Source: JAKPQE01 sp041397845 (GTDB taxonomy: Bacteria; Pseudomonadota; Alphaproteobacteria; Rhizobiales; JAKPQE01). From it: a stretch of DNA of 64,000 nucleotides. Positions 55,901 through 63,573 of this stretch are shown one piece after another. Every line of letters starts with the position of its first letter. The stretch's first letter is position 1. The position numbers and the translations under genes were made by a program. The notes under the pieces are model-generated. The model did no database searches, was not told the origin of the DNA, and worked only from the letters and a program-made list of their open reading frames with translations. Location of the stretch: positions 124,001 through 188,000 of the forward strand of contig JAWKVW010000006.1 of assembly GCA_041397845.1 (NCBI GenBank). The letters are read 5' to 3'.

Positions 55901-56432
55901 GCAGCTCCTGAACGCCGGCCGGCGACAGCACCGGGATCATCGCATCGACGAAGGCGAATTCCGACTGGTGCGCGGTGGTGGAGGATTCGCAGGTGTGATC
56001 GTCGCCCATCAGGGCGAGCACGCCGCCATGGGGCGAGGTGCCGGCCAGATTGGCGTGCTTGAAGGCATCGCCGGTGCGGTCGACGCCGGGGCCCTTGCCG
56101 TACCAGATGCCGAAGACGCCGTCATAACGGCCCTCGCCGCGCAGCTCGGCCTGCTGCGTGCCCCAGACGGAGGTCGCGGCAAGGTCTTCGTTGAGGCCGG
56201 GGCGAAAGACGATGCCGGCCTTGGCCAGCGGCCCCTTGGCGCGCCAGAACTGCTGGTCGAGGCCGCCGACGGGCGAGCCGCGATAGCCGGTGACATAGCC
56301 GGCCGTCGACAGTCCTTCGGCGGCGTCGCGCGCCTGCTGCATCATGGTGAGGCGGACGATCGCCTGACCGCCGGAGAGAATCACCTCATCGCGATCGAGG
56401 TCGTATCGGTCGTCGAGCTTGACGTCGCGCAT
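52953..56432 (-). CDS. Indolepyruvate ferredoxin oxidoreductase, fused alpha-beta type
   Basis: 1,159 residues. Thiamine-diphosphate enzyme that oxidatively decarboxylates aryl 2-oxoacids (indolepyruvate, phenylpyruvate) to acyl-CoA with ferredoxin. The N-terminal pyrimidine/TPP domains (STAGYVTGYRGSPVGGLDQ; GIGCHYMAQWMERG and FNDAVAMTGGQPNDGG with the Mg/TPP motif), a Cys-rich region (CEGCGDCGIQSNC, SSCNKDFSCLKGFCP) for Fe-S, and the C-terminal gamma domain (VTGIGGTGVVTIGQVLAMAA) are all in one chain, the usual proteobacterial form. A perfect palindrome (56502-56516) overlaps its promoter region. A Pro/Ala tail ends the protein. Confidence 0.94.
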   Translation of the reverse strand: MRDVKLDDRYDLDRDEVILSGGQAIVRLTMMQQARDAAEGLSTAGYVTGYRGSPVGGLDQQFWRAKGPLAKAGIVFRPGLNEDLAATSVWGTQQAELRGEGRYDGVFGIWYGKGPGVDRTGDAFKHANLAGTSPHGGVLALMGDDHTCESSTTAHQSEFAFVDAMIPVLSPAGVQELLDFGILGIALSRYAGTWVAVKCVKDTIESTAVVDGAIDRVKVVVPNGFDLPADGVSIRRFDNPIAQEARLHDHKLPAVRAFVAANAIDRLVWSGGERPRIGIVSLGKSFLDVRQALDDLGIDEAAAERMGIRLLKIGCAWPLEPGIIERFAEGLDEIVVVEEKRALLETQIKEILYGRDIRPRVVGKRDDRGEVLFSSKYGLDSGDIAIGIGQRLEALLDAGALAGRLEGLKRAAAEFGTLPEIADRRAHFCAGCPHNTSTVVPEGSRAFAGIGCHYMAQWMERGIEGYTQMGAEGANWVGEAPFSKVGHVFQNLGDGTYNHSGYLAIRAAAAAGVNITYKILFNDAVAMTGGQPNDGGLTVPEIAAQVAAEGARRIAIVSDEPHKYPAGTAWPFGTTFHHRSELDAVQRELSGVEGLSILIYDQTCAAEKRRRRKRGTFPDPDVRVFVNDLVCEGCGDCGIQSNCVAIQPLETAFGRKRRVDQSSCNKDFSCLKGFCPAFVTVTGARLRHGEPVAESAAAPALPEPVLPDLQQPWTIVVTGIGGTGVVTIGQVLAMAAYVDGKGAALIDMAGLAQKGGAVTSHLRIAARPEDIAAIRVAPEGADVVIGCDLVVTGGKKTLGTIGNGRTVVLVNDHETPTADFTRNADVTLPSRRLKKALTERAGEANIRFFDSLELADGLLGDVLAANMIMLGAAWQLGRIPISEAAILKAIELNGAAIAMNKAAFHWGRRFIVDPAMVRDALPKSTVVRPAADLAGLVEERAKFLADYQNGAYGERYRARVAAIAAAENAAMPGSTALAEATARALFRMMAVKDEYEVGRLYSNGAFEKRLKGTFESWTRVDYHLSPPFIAAFDENAGRPKKYRFGPWVKSAFGLLAGLKFLRGTPFDVFGYNPERRMERRLLAAFEARLDRIAGGLTAGNLEAAVALVEAHRKVRGFGPVKDASVARFEAALPALEKAFADAAGTPAAAGAETGSGAAA

Positions 56433-56501
56433 CCTACATCTCCCGGTCTTGCCGGCTGCGTCGTGGCGCGTGCCATGGGTTCAGGGCGAACCCGAATTTA
56501 G

Positions 56502-56516
56502 GTCAGCATTGCTGAC
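56502..56516. promoter_or_regulatory. Operator-like palindrome upstream of the indolepyruvate oxidoreductase gene
   Basis: GTCAGCA-T-TGCTGAC is a perfect 7-1-7 inverted repeat. On minus, TTGACC (56534-56529) lies 12-13 bases upstream, so the palindrome would cover the -10 region of a promoter for the gene starting at 56432. That is the expected place for a repressor site; the regulator is not in the window. Confidence 0.55.
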
Positions 56517-56646
56517 TTACCAGCGGCAGGTCAACCGAATTCGTTGCTGCGGTGCGGGATGGCAGGGCCTTCAGACAACCAGAGGAATGGGGATATTCCT
56601 CCGACAAGACAACGGGTTAGAGAATTGCACGCGAACCGCGGAAAGA

Positions 56647-57228
56647 TCAAGCAGCGGCGGCGCGGCCGAGGGTAGCGGCCCGGTCGAGCCAGCCGGACCT
56701 TTTGCCGGCATCGGAATATTTGACCCGGTCGAAGACATGGACCTTCGTCTTCATGCCGACGAACTCTAGGATGGTGCGGCGAATGCGGGCTATGCCGCCA
56801 TTGCGGTTGACGAAGCGGTAGTACCAGGCGGGGGAATCCATCGTCGTCAGAACGTCGCAGGTGCGCCCGGCGAGCAGCCGGTCCCAGTACGGATCGTCCT
56901 TGTGGTAGGCGAAGGCCTTGCCGGGCAGGAAGACGCGCTCGAAGAAGCCCTGCAACAGGGCGGGATGGCCGCCCCACCAGGTCGGGTAGACGAAGCAGAC
57001 ATGGCCGGCGGCCTCGATCGAGGCCCAGAGCGCGGCAAGGCCGGGCTCCCACTCCTGCCGATTGCCATAGCCCTGATGCAGGATCGGATCGAAGGCGATG
57101 TCGCGCAGGGCGACCAGTTCCACGGCGGCGCCGCCGGCCCGGGCAGCCTCGGCGTAGCGTTCGGCCAGGGCGCTGCAGAAGCTGGCGCCGGCCGGGTGGG
57201 CATCGATGACGAGGATTTTGCGGGACAT
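56647..57228 (-). CDS. NAD(P)H dehydrogenase (quinone)/flavodoxin-fold reductase
   Basis: 193 residues of the NQO/MdaB-like family: KILVIDAHPAGASFCSALAERY (FMN/FAD phosphate loop), FVYPTWWGGHPALLQGFFERVFLPGKAF (the flavin/active-site signature), and TTMDSPAWYY. These enzymes reduce quinones or other electrophiles by two electrons with NAD(P)H. AGGCGG precedes the ATG. A TetR-family gene is divergent across a 68-bp gap, suggesting induction by a quinone or drug-like ligand. Confidence 0.88.
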   Translation of the reverse strand: MSRKILVIDAHPAGASFCSALAERYAEAARAGGAAVELVALRDIAFDPILHQGYGNRQEWEPGLAALWASIEAAGHVCFVYPTWWGGHPALLQGFFERVFLPGKAFAYHKDDPYWDRLLAGRTCDVLTTMDSPAWYYRFVNRNGGIARIRRTILEFVGMKTKVHVFDRVKYSDAGKRSGWLDRAATLGRAAAA

Positions 57229-57243
57229 GGCCGCCTCCGTTTT

Positions 57244-57286
57244 ATGTAATCGATGATTACTTTACATATCCCGGGCGAAATGTAAA
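57244..57286. promoter_or_regulatory. Operator-like repeats between the NQO-family gene and tetR
   Basis: GTAATCgatGATTAC (57246-57260) is a perfect 6-3-6 palindrome, and TTTACAT (57261-57267) pairs with ATGTAAA (57280-57286). Four ATGTAA-like half-sites therefore crowd the 68-bp divergent gap. A TetR dimer binding here would block both genes. Confidence 0.6.
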
Positions 57287-57296
57287 TAGTGTTCAC

Positions 57297-57944
57297 ATGA
57301 CGACAGACACACCCCGCCCCTACCACCACGGCGCACTCGAGGAAGCGCTGGTCGAGCATGCGCTGGCGCATGTTCGGGCGGCCGGGTTCGAGAGCTTCAG
57401 CGTGCGGCAGGCAGCGCGGGAGATCGGCGTTTCACCAGGGGCGGCCTACCGGCATTTCCGGACGCGCGAGGAACTGGTTGGCGCCGTCGCGCGGCGGGCC
57501 GACAGGATGCTTGCAGCGGAGCTGGCGGCGGCGCGGCGGCCGGGTGCGAGCGCGGCCGAGGACGTGCTCGGAATTGGCCTTGCCTATATCGGCTTTGCCC
57601 GCGCCGAGCCGCAGCTCTTCAAGCTGATGTTCGCCTCGCCGCTCGATGCCGCCGCGGCCGGAAGCTGCGGCGAGCCCTGCGGCGAGGCACCGGCCGGGGC
57701 GACTGACGAGACGGCATTCGGCCAGCTTCAGGACACGGTCCGGCGGTTCCTCATCGAGGAAAAGGGCCTTGTCGAGACGAGCGGGGCAGAAGGCGCGGCG
57801 CGGCTTGCCCGGCACTGCGATTTTCTCTGGGCGGTGGCGCATGGCATTGCCTCGCTCGAGGCGATGACCGGCTGGCGGCGCGATGCTGCGGATCTCCGGG
57901 CGCTGCTCGAAATGGGCCTTGGCGCCCTCGGCGCTCAAGGCTGA
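57297..57944 (+). CDS. TetR/AcrR family transcriptional regulator
   Basis: 215 residues. Helix-turn-helix near residues 35-60: FSVRQAAREIGVSPGAAYRHFRTREELVGAV. The C-terminal half, with EPQLFKLMFASPLD and LWAVAHGIASLEAMTGW, looks like the TetR_C (WHG) ligand-binding domain; two cysteines (SCGEPCGE) lie in an insertion. It probably represses itself and the divergent NQO-family gene through the repeats in the shared 68-bp gap. Confidence 0.9.
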   Translation: MTTDTPRPYHHGALEEALVEHALAHVRAAGFESFSVRQAAREIGVSPGAAYRHFRTREELVGAVARRADRMLAAELAAARRPGASAAEDVLGIGLAYIGFARAEPQLFKLMFASPLDAAAAGSCGEPCGEAPAGATDETAFGQLQDTVRRFLIEEKGLVETSGAEGAARLARHCDFLWAVAHGIASLEAMTGWRRDAADLRALLEMGLGALGAQG

Positions 57945-58066
57945 ACCGGCAATCTTTCCTCGTTCGAGCGGTCGACAGGCCGAAAAAAGGGCCGATATAG
58001 GCGAGAAGGCCCGGCGGCTTCGGCCGCACCTTGCCTCAACGTCATCTCACCGGCCGGAGACCCGCC

Positions 58067-59020
58067 ATGCCCGACCGCCAGCTTGCCGCCGCCATCGAGA
58101 AAATCCGCGAGGACCTCACGGTCTCGCTCGGCGGACGGCTGGCCGCGCTCGCGGCAAAACTCGGCGGCATCCTCGCCGACCGGGCGGCGGTCGAGGCGAT
58201 GCTGGCGGCGGCGCTCTACGATATCGCCAACTGCAAGCAGCTCTTCGTTCTCGATGCCGGCTTCCGCCAGACCGTCGACACGATGACCCGCGAGGGGCCG
58301 GATACCAGCCATTTCGGCCGCGACCGCGCCGGACGGCCCTACATGCAGGGCCTCGTCGGCAGCACCGATTTCAAGCTGTCGCATGCCTATATCAGCCGCA
58401 ACCGGCGCCGGCCGATGCTGACCGCGGTGCAGGTCATTCGCGACGCCTCGGGCCAGCGGACCGGCTTTCTCGGTGCCGACTTCGACCTGCGGGAACTGCC
58501 GGCGAGCGGGCAGGTCTACCGGCAATCCTCGGCCTGGCAGCAGATCAAGGGCGACCCTGCCATTCGCGGCGGGCTTTTTGCCCAGGAGCGCACGCAGAGC
58601 CGTCTCGACGACAATATCGACGAGGTGCTGCCGGTCATCGAGGAGCTGATGACGGAACGCGGCGTCATCCACGCCAAGATCCATTTTTCCAGCAATCGCG
58701 CCGTGATCTGGCCGATCGAGGACCCGTTCATCTACCGGCTGCTCGACATCGAGGCGCTGCTCGATCCGGACACCTGCCTTGCCTATCCGAAAATCGCCTA
58801 TCCGGAACGGGCGGTGATTTCGGCCGACCGGGTGATGCCGGTGCTCCGGATGTTCCGCGAGCTACGCTTTGCCGACGAGACGATTTACCTGCGGGCAGGA
58901 TCGCTCAATCTTTTCAATGGCCTTGTCAGCCTCAATTTCTCCTGCGACGGCACGCACTATCTCGACGCGCGCGAGTTCCTCGGCAAGGGCCTCGGCTTCT
59001 GGCTCGGGCAGTTGCGGTAG
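58067..59020 (+). CDS. Soluble PDC/Cache-type sensor-domain protein
   Basis: 317 residues from ATG 58067 (GGAGA upstream; TTG 58031 is an in-frame alternative). A PDC-like (double-Cache) sensor region is suggested by CKQLFVLDAGFRQTVDTMTR followed by GPDTSHFGRDRAGRPYMQGLVG and YISRNRRRPMLTAVQVIRD, much like ligand-binding domains of chemoreceptors. It has no transmembrane segment, signal peptide or output domain, which is odd for a Cache protein. The C-terminal half (about 190-317) was not recognised. Repeat copy 2 follows directly. A cytoplasmic small-molecule sensor is a guess. Confidence 0.65.
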   Translation: MPDRQLAAAIEKIREDLTVSLGGRLAALAAKLGGILADRAAVEAMLAAALYDIANCKQLFVLDAGFRQTVDTMTREGPDTSHFGRDRAGRPYMQGLVGSTDFKLSHAYISRNRRRPMLTAVQVIRDASGQRTGFLGADFDLRELPASGQVYRQSSAWQQIKGDPAIRGGLFAQERTQSRLDDNIDEVLPVIEELMTERGVIHAKIHFSSNRAVIWPIEDPFIYRLLDIEALLDPDTCLAYPKIAYPERAVISADRVMPVLRMFRELRFADETIYLRAGSLNLFNGLVSLNFSCDGTHYLDAREFLGKGLGFWLGQLR

Positions 59021-59025
59021 CGCAC

Positions 59026-59127
59026 AGCGCGTTCTGACTTCGCTTGAACGCGCCGCGCTCTCACTCATTGTTTTTTCGCATTTCCGGACGGAAAACCGGC
59101 GCCCGCCTTTCCCGGAAATGGTCTAGA
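59026..59127. repeat. Rhizobiales-type two-hairpin intergenic repeat, copy 2
   Basis: Starts AGCGCGTTCTGACTTCGCTT, has GCGCTCTCACTCATTGTTTT, then GCATTTCCGGACGGAAAACC and ends GGAAATGGTCTAG. Same architecture as copy 1 (32119-32222) and more complete at its end. The terminal CTA supplies the stop codon (TAG on minus) of the acyl-CoA dehydrogenase gene. Confidence 0.85.
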
Positions 59128-60331
59128 GGCCCCAGCGCCAGAAATCGTCGCCCTCGCGCCGGTAGAACTTCGACAGCACCATCTTGTGCACCTCGCTGGC
59201 GCCGTCGACGAGGCGGGCCTGGCGGGCATAGCGGTAGATCCATTCGAGGATGGTATCGGTGGAATAGCCGCGCGCGCCGTTGAGCTGGATGGCGACGTCG
59301 ACCGCCTTGTGCAGCGTGTCGGCAACGTGGATCTTGGCCATCGACACTTCCTTGCGGGCAAAATCGCCCTCGTCGATCTTCCAGGCGGCCTTCATGACGA
59401 GCAGCCGGCCGATCTCGATGTCGTGGGCGACCTCGCCGAGCTTCAACTGCACCGATTCGCGGTCGATGAGGCGGACGCCGAAGCCTTCACGCTTGCTGCA
59501 ATAGCGCCGGGCGATGGCGAGCGAACGCTTGGCAAGGCCGAGCCAGCGCATGCAGTGGGTGAGTCGGGCCGGGCCAAGGCGGATCTGGGTCGCCTTCAGG
59601 CCGTCGCCGATTTCCATCAGGCGGTTTTCGTCCGGGATCTCGAGGCCCTCGAACAGCAGTTCGCAATGACCGCCGGGCTCCTCCGGCCCCATCACCGGAA
59701 TGCGGCGCAGGATCTTCCAGCCGGGCTGATCCTTGTGGAACAGGAAGGCGGTCAGGTGGCGGCGCGTTTCCTCGGGATTTTGGTCGGTGCGGGCAACAAG
59801 GATGAAATGCCCGGCACCCTCGGCGCCGGTCGCGAACCATTTCTGGCCGTTGACCAGCCATTTGTCGCCGCGCCGCTCGGCGGTCGTCCGGATCATGCCG
59901 GGATCGGAACCGCCGCCCGGATGCGGCTCGGTCATGGCGAAGGAGGAGCGCACCCGGCCCTCGACGATCGGCTTCAGCCAGCGCTCCTTCTGGGCCGGGG
60001 TGCCGACGCGGTTGAGCAGGTTCATGTTGCCGTCGTCTGGCGCGGCGCAATTGAAGGCGGCCGGGCCGAACAGGGAATAGTTCGCTTCCTCGTACATCGC
60101 CGCCCAGCCAATGACGGGCAGGCCCATGCCGCCCATGGCAACCGGCACCTGCGGCGCCCACAGCCCTTCCTCGCGCGCCTTCTCGCGCAGCGCCTCGAGG
60201 GCGGCGGGCTGCAGGTGATCGTGCTCGTCCCAGTTGGCGCGGTCGGCCTCGACCGGCAGCACATGTTCCTCGACGAAGATGCGGGTCCGGCGGCGAACGC
60301 GCTCGATCTCCTTGGGCAGGGTGAAATCCAT
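59123..60331 (-). CDS. Acyl-CoA dehydrogenase
   Basis: 402 residues from ATG 60331 (GGGAGAGAAG upstream); the frame is open further 5' without family similarity. FAD/substrate motifs: SSFAMTEPHPGGGSDPG, KWLVNGQKWFATGAEGAGHFILVAR, and the C-terminal catalytic region QLNGARGYSTDTILEWIYRYARQARLVDGASEVHK. It oxidises an acyl-CoA to the enoyl form, passing electrons to ETF; chain preference unknown. No other beta-oxidation gene is adjacent. Its stop codon lies in repeat copy 2. Confidence 0.93.
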   Translation of the reverse strand: MDFTLPKEIERVRRRTRIFVEEHVLPVEADRANWDEHDHLQPAALEALREKAREEGLWAPQVPVAMGGMGLPVIGWAAMYEEANYSLFGPAAFNCAAPDDGNMNLLNRVGTPAQKERWLKPIVEGRVRSSFAMTEPHPGGGSDPGMIRTTAERRGDKWLVNGQKWFATGAEGAGHFILVARTDQNPEETRRHLTAFLFHKDQPGWKILRRIPVMGPEEPGGHCELLFEGLEIPDENRLMEIGDGLKATQIRLGPARLTHCMRWLGLAKRSLAIARRYCSKREGFGVRLIDRESVQLKLGEVAHDIEIGRLLVMKAAWKIDEGDFARKEVSMAKIHVADTLHKAVDVAIQLNGARGYSTDTILEWIYRYARQARLVDGASEVHKMVLSKFYRREGDDFWRWGL

Positions 60332-60685
60332 GGCAGCTTCTCTCCCGTGTCGACGTTCTGTCGGAGGCCCGGTCGTTCTTGCCGGTCTCATGCGCTCCGT
60401 CAGGAACAGGCCGATGCGACGGCGGGCGGGACCTTGCCGGATAACCGGAGGCTGGCCGTCGGAACGGCGCCGGTCCGAACTCCCCCGAGGCTCATCGGGA
60501 GACCGCGCCTTCCCTGCGAGATAAAGCCTTTGCAACCAAAGGCGCAAGCCCCGGCGCACAGCAAGAGCGACCGGCAGCGGGCCCGCCATGCGGCAGGCGG
60601 GGGGCTTGCCAGCGCAAAAGCCTTTCCCAACTTGCCGTTATTGGCACTATGTTCGGCGCCGTCCCGACCCAACGAGGAAGATCCG
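60332..60685. other. Divergent promoter gap, acyl-CoA dehydrogenase / DapA-family gene (354 bp)
   Basis: Contains the hairpin GCCTTTG-CAAC-CAAAGGC (about 60526-60543) and, next to the DapA-family gene, a TATGTT that could be a -10 (60646-60651), without a good -35. No gene recognised. Confidence 0.4.
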
Positions 60686-61621
60686 ATGACCACCGTCCTG
60701 CCGCCCAAGGGTGTCTTTGCCGCCGCGGTAACCCCGGTCTCGCCGCAGGGCGAGCCGATCGTCGACCTCTACGTGCCGTTCGCCCGGCATTTGCTTGAGA
60801 CCGGCTGCAACGGTCTTGCGCCGCTCGGCACGACGGGCGAGGCGAACTCGATCGGCGTCGGCGACCGGCTCGCCTTCATCGAGGACATTGCCGACCACCT
60901 GCCGATGGACAGGATGATCATCGGCACGGGTGCGCCGGCGCTTGCCGATGCGATGGTGCTGTCGCGGGTCGCGACCCAGGCCGGGGCGGCGCTGCTGCTG
61001 CTGCCGCCGTTCTACTACAAGAACCCGAGCGAGGACGGGCTCTATGCGTTCTTCTCGCGCCTCGTCGACAGTCTCGGCGGGCTGACGCCGCGGGTGCTGC
61101 TCTATCACTTCCCGCAGATGAGCGCGGTGCCGATCACCCTGTCGCTGACCCGCCGGCTGCGCGAGGCCTATCCGGGCGTCTTCATCGGCCTCAAGGATTC
61201 GTCCGGCGATTTCGACAACACCCGAGCGTTCATCGAGGCGTTCGACGACTTCGCCGTCTATTCGGGTTCGGAAGAGTTCCTGGCGCGGAACCTCGAGGCG
61301 GGCGGCGCCGGCTGCATTTCCGCTTCCGTAAACGTCACCGCACCGCTCGTCGGCGCCGTCTATGCCGCGAACGGCACGGCCGGGCTCGAGGCGGCGCAGG
61401 CGAAGGCGACGGCGGCGCGGATCGAACTGCAGCGCCAGCCGATGGTGCCGGTGCTGAAGGCGATCGTCGCGGCGCGGCAGGACGAGCCGGACTTTGCCCG
61501 GGTGCTGCCGCCGTTCACGCCGCTGACCAACGCCGGCGCGCGGACGCTCTTTGGCTCGCTGTCGAAGCTTGACGGACTTGCCGACCTTGCCGGCCTTGCG
61601 CCGGTCGGGCTGGAGAACTGA
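60686..61621 (+). CDS. DapA-family (dihydrodipicolinate synthase/aldolase) lyase
   Basis: 311-residue TIM barrel of the class I aldolase DHDPS/NAL family. LGTTGEANSI is the phosphate/carboxylate loop; the Schiff-base lysine is in FIGLKDSSGDF; a conserved Tyr is in VLLYHFPQMSAVPI. ATG 60686 follows GAGGAAG. The family covers lysine synthesis, sialic-acid, KDG, hydroxyproline and other oxo-acid aldolases. A catabolic role fits better than DapA because the locus holds an RpiR regulator, an N-formylglutamate amidohydrolase-like gene and a TRAP transporter. Confidence 0.88.
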   Translation: MTTVLPPKGVFAAAVTPVSPQGEPIVDLYVPFARHLLETGCNGLAPLGTTGEANSIGVGDRLAFIEDIADHLPMDRMIIGTGAPALADAMVLSRVATQAGAALLLLPPFYYKNPSEDGLYAFFSRLVDSLGGLTPRVLLYHFPQMSAVPITLSLTRRLREAYPGVFIGLKDSSGDFDNTRAFIEAFDDFAVYSGSEEFLARNLEAGGAGCISASVNVTAPLVGAVYAANGTAGLEAAQAKATAARIELQRQPMVPVLKAIVAARQDEPDFARVLPPFTPLTNAGARTLFGSLSKLDGLADLAGLAPVGLEN

Positions 61622-61646
61622 GCCACACTTTCTGCCGGCCGGTTTC

Positions 61647-62507
61647 TCAGTCGTCGCGGCGCAGGTGCTCGACGGCGGCGATGCGGTCGCTTGCGGTTTC
61701 CCACAACCGCTCGGTCGTTGCCGCGATCAGTGCCTCGACCAGTGCCAGCATGGCCGCGCTCGAATCCCAGTTCGAGGGCACGGCAATGCGGGCGGCAAGC
61801 ACATGGGCGGCATGGCGGGCGATCGGCGAGAGCCACTGGTCGGTGACGAGGACGATGGTCGCGCCGCAATCCTCGGCCTTGGCGGCAAGCGACAGAAGAC
61901 TGTCCTGATAGCGGCGGATATCGAAGACGACGACGACGTCCTTGCGGCCGAGATCGAGAAGCTGGTCGCGCCAGTTGTCGGTCTGGCCGACGAAGTGGAC
62001 GACGCCCGGCCGCACGATGCGCAGATGGGCGGCAAGATACTGGGCAAGCGCGTCGGAGAACCGGCCGCCGACGACGAACACGCGGCGGCGGACGGAAGCA
62101 AGAAGCGCGACGACGGCATCGAACTCGGCGGCCGGCAGGTTGGCGAAGGTGGTGGCGATGTTGTCGACAACGGCCGAACCGAAGGAATCGAGAAACGCAC
62201 CGCCATCAAGCGGGGCGCCGGTGCGGGCCGGCGTCCTGGCCAGCGGCGCCTGGTACTGGGCGTCGAGCTCGGCCCGCAACTGCTTCTGGAATTCGGGATA
62301 GCCGGCAAAGCCGAGGCGGCCGACGAAGCGCAGGATGGTCGGGGCGCTGACATCGGCGCGGCGGGCGAACTCGGCCACCGTCTCGAGGCCGGCAACCGGA
62401 TAGTTGGCGAGAAGGACGTGAGCGGCCTTGCGTTCGGTCGTCGTCAGGCGGGCCATGCCGGCACGGACGCGCTCGGCGATCGAAGGGTTGTCGCTTGATG
62501 CGGTCAT
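61647..62507 (-). CDS. RpiR/MurR family transcriptional regulator
   Basis: 286 residues. N-terminal RpiR helix-turn-helix (about 15-80): LTTTERKAAHVLLANYPVAG and ETVAEFARRADVSAPTILRFVGRLGF; C-terminal SIS domain (about 120-260) that binds a phosphosugar or related ligand: RRVFVVGGRFSDALAQYLA, IVLVTDQWLSPIARHA. ATG 62507 has GGAGGAATG upstream. It converges on the DapA-family gene and is divergent from the N-formylglutamate amidohydrolase-like gene; the intergenic region has an inverted repeat suitable for it. Confidence 0.92.
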   Translation of the reverse strand: MTASSDNPSIAERVRAGMARLTTTERKAAHVLLANYPVAGLETVAEFARRADVSAPTILRFVGRLGFAGYPEFQKQLRAELDAQYQAPLARTPARTGAPLDGGAFLDSFGSAVVDNIATTFANLPAAEFDAVVALLASVRRRVFVVGGRFSDALAQYLAAHLRIVRPGVVHFVGQTDNWRDQLLDLGRKDVVVVFDIRRYQDSLLSLAAKAEDCGATIVLVTDQWLSPIARHAAHVLAARIAVPSNWDSSAAMLALVEALIAATTERLWETASDRIAAVEHLRRDD

Positions 62508-62630
62508 CGCATTCCTCCGGACCGCTGCGCCGCGCCGGCAAGGACGCCGGCACTGCCGCTTGGCGAGGCGCCGGATGGCGGATTTTTCACCATCGCGCCG
62601 AATTGACAAAAAGTCTTACATCGTCAACCC

Positions 62631-62667
62631 TGTTACAAAATCGGGGGATATGGAAGCCCCTGTAACA
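62631..62667. promoter_or_regulatory. Inverted repeat in the rpiR divergent promoter region
   Basis: TGTTACA (62631-62637) and TGTAACA (62661-62667) form an inverted repeat enclosing GGGG...CCCC (62643-62646, 62657-62660). It lies 18 bases before the amidohydrolase start and 124 bases from the RpiR start, a probable RpiR operator by position. Confidence 0.5.
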
Positions 62668-62684
62668 AACATTACGAGCAGGGC

Positions 62685-63461
62685 ATGGTGGGGCACAGCA
62701 TTTCGGCAAGCCAGCCAGACGACAGCCCGGTCGCGATTGAAAATCGCGACGGCAAGGCGCCGTTCCTCATCCTCTGCGACCACGCCTCGAACCATCTGCC
62801 AGCCGAATTCGGCACGCTCGGCCTTACCCCGGACGCGCTTTCGGCGCATATCGCCTGGGACCCCGGCGCGCTCGGCGTGGCGCGCGGCCTGGCGGCACGG
62901 CTCGACGCGCCTCTTGTTTACGCAAAGGTCTCGCGGCTCGTTGCCGACCTCAACCGCTTCCCGGACGATGATGACCTTATCGTCAGGGTCAGCGACGGCA
63001 TCGTCATTCCGGGCAATGCGGACCTTTCGGCCGAGGCGCGGGCAGAGCGCATCGCCAGATGGCACGCGCCCTATCACGCGGCGATCGCCGCCGTCATCGA
63101 CGGCATGGCGCGGCCGCTGGCGATCATCTCGGTGCATTCGTTCACGCCGGTCTATGGCGGACGGGCCCGGCCCTGGCAGATCGGCGTCGTCTTCGGCGCC
63201 GACGGGCGGCTCGCCGAGCCGCTGATTGCCGGGCTGAGGGCCGGCGGCGACCTCGTCGTCGGCATCAACGAACCTTACGCGCCGGGCGACCGGGTCTACC
63301 GGACGCTCGAATATCATGCCGAGCCGCGGGGGCTTGCCTCGGTGATGCTGGAGATCCGCAACGACGAGATCGCAACGGCGGCGGGCGAAGACGCCTATGC
63401 CGAGCGGCTGGCGGGTCTTGTCGCGGCACTGATGCCGGAGCGCCGAGCGGCGGCCGGCTGA
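62685..63461 (+). CDS. N-formylglutamate amidohydrolase family protein (HutG-like)
   Basis: 258 residues. The zinc-enzyme signature FLILCDHASNHLPAEF is at the N-terminus, with IISVHSFTPVYGG and SVMLEIRNDEIA further on. The family hydrolyses N-formylglutamate in histidine breakdown, but many members in other contexts act on unknown N-acyl compounds. There is no hut gene here; its neighbours are an RpiR regulator, a DapA-family lyase and a TRAP transporter, so a histidine role is doubtful. Confidence 0.82.
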   Translation: MVGHSISASQPDDSPVAIENRDGKAPFLILCDHASNHLPAEFGTLGLTPDALSAHIAWDPGALGVARGLAARLDAPLVYAKVSRLVADLNRFPDDDDLIVRVSDGIVIPGNADLSAEARAERIARWHAPYHAAIAAVIDGMARPLAIISVHSFTPVYGGRARPWQIGVVFGADGRLAEPLIAGLRAGGDLVVGINEPYAPGDRVYRTLEYHAEPRGLASVMLEIRNDEIATAAGEDAYAERLAGLVAALMPERRAAAG

Positions 63462-63573
63462 GAGGGACCTGCCGGCGGACGGGCGGCGTCGCCGGCATTG
63501 GATAAACGGGGGAATTCGGCTCTCAAGGCAGCGCGCGGCGCTGCCGGCGAGCCGCATATCAACGGTCTGGGCG

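Noticed and set aside
59186..60685. Very long N-terminal extension of the DapA-family protein
   Set aside because: The frame is open 500 codons upstream but runs antisense to the acyl-CoA dehydrogenase; family similarity and a GAGGAAG ribosome site define the start at 60686.
62603..62640. TTGACA at 62603 as a promoter for the HutG-like gene
   Set aside because: No acceptable -10 at 16-18 bases; only the -35-like hexamer is present.
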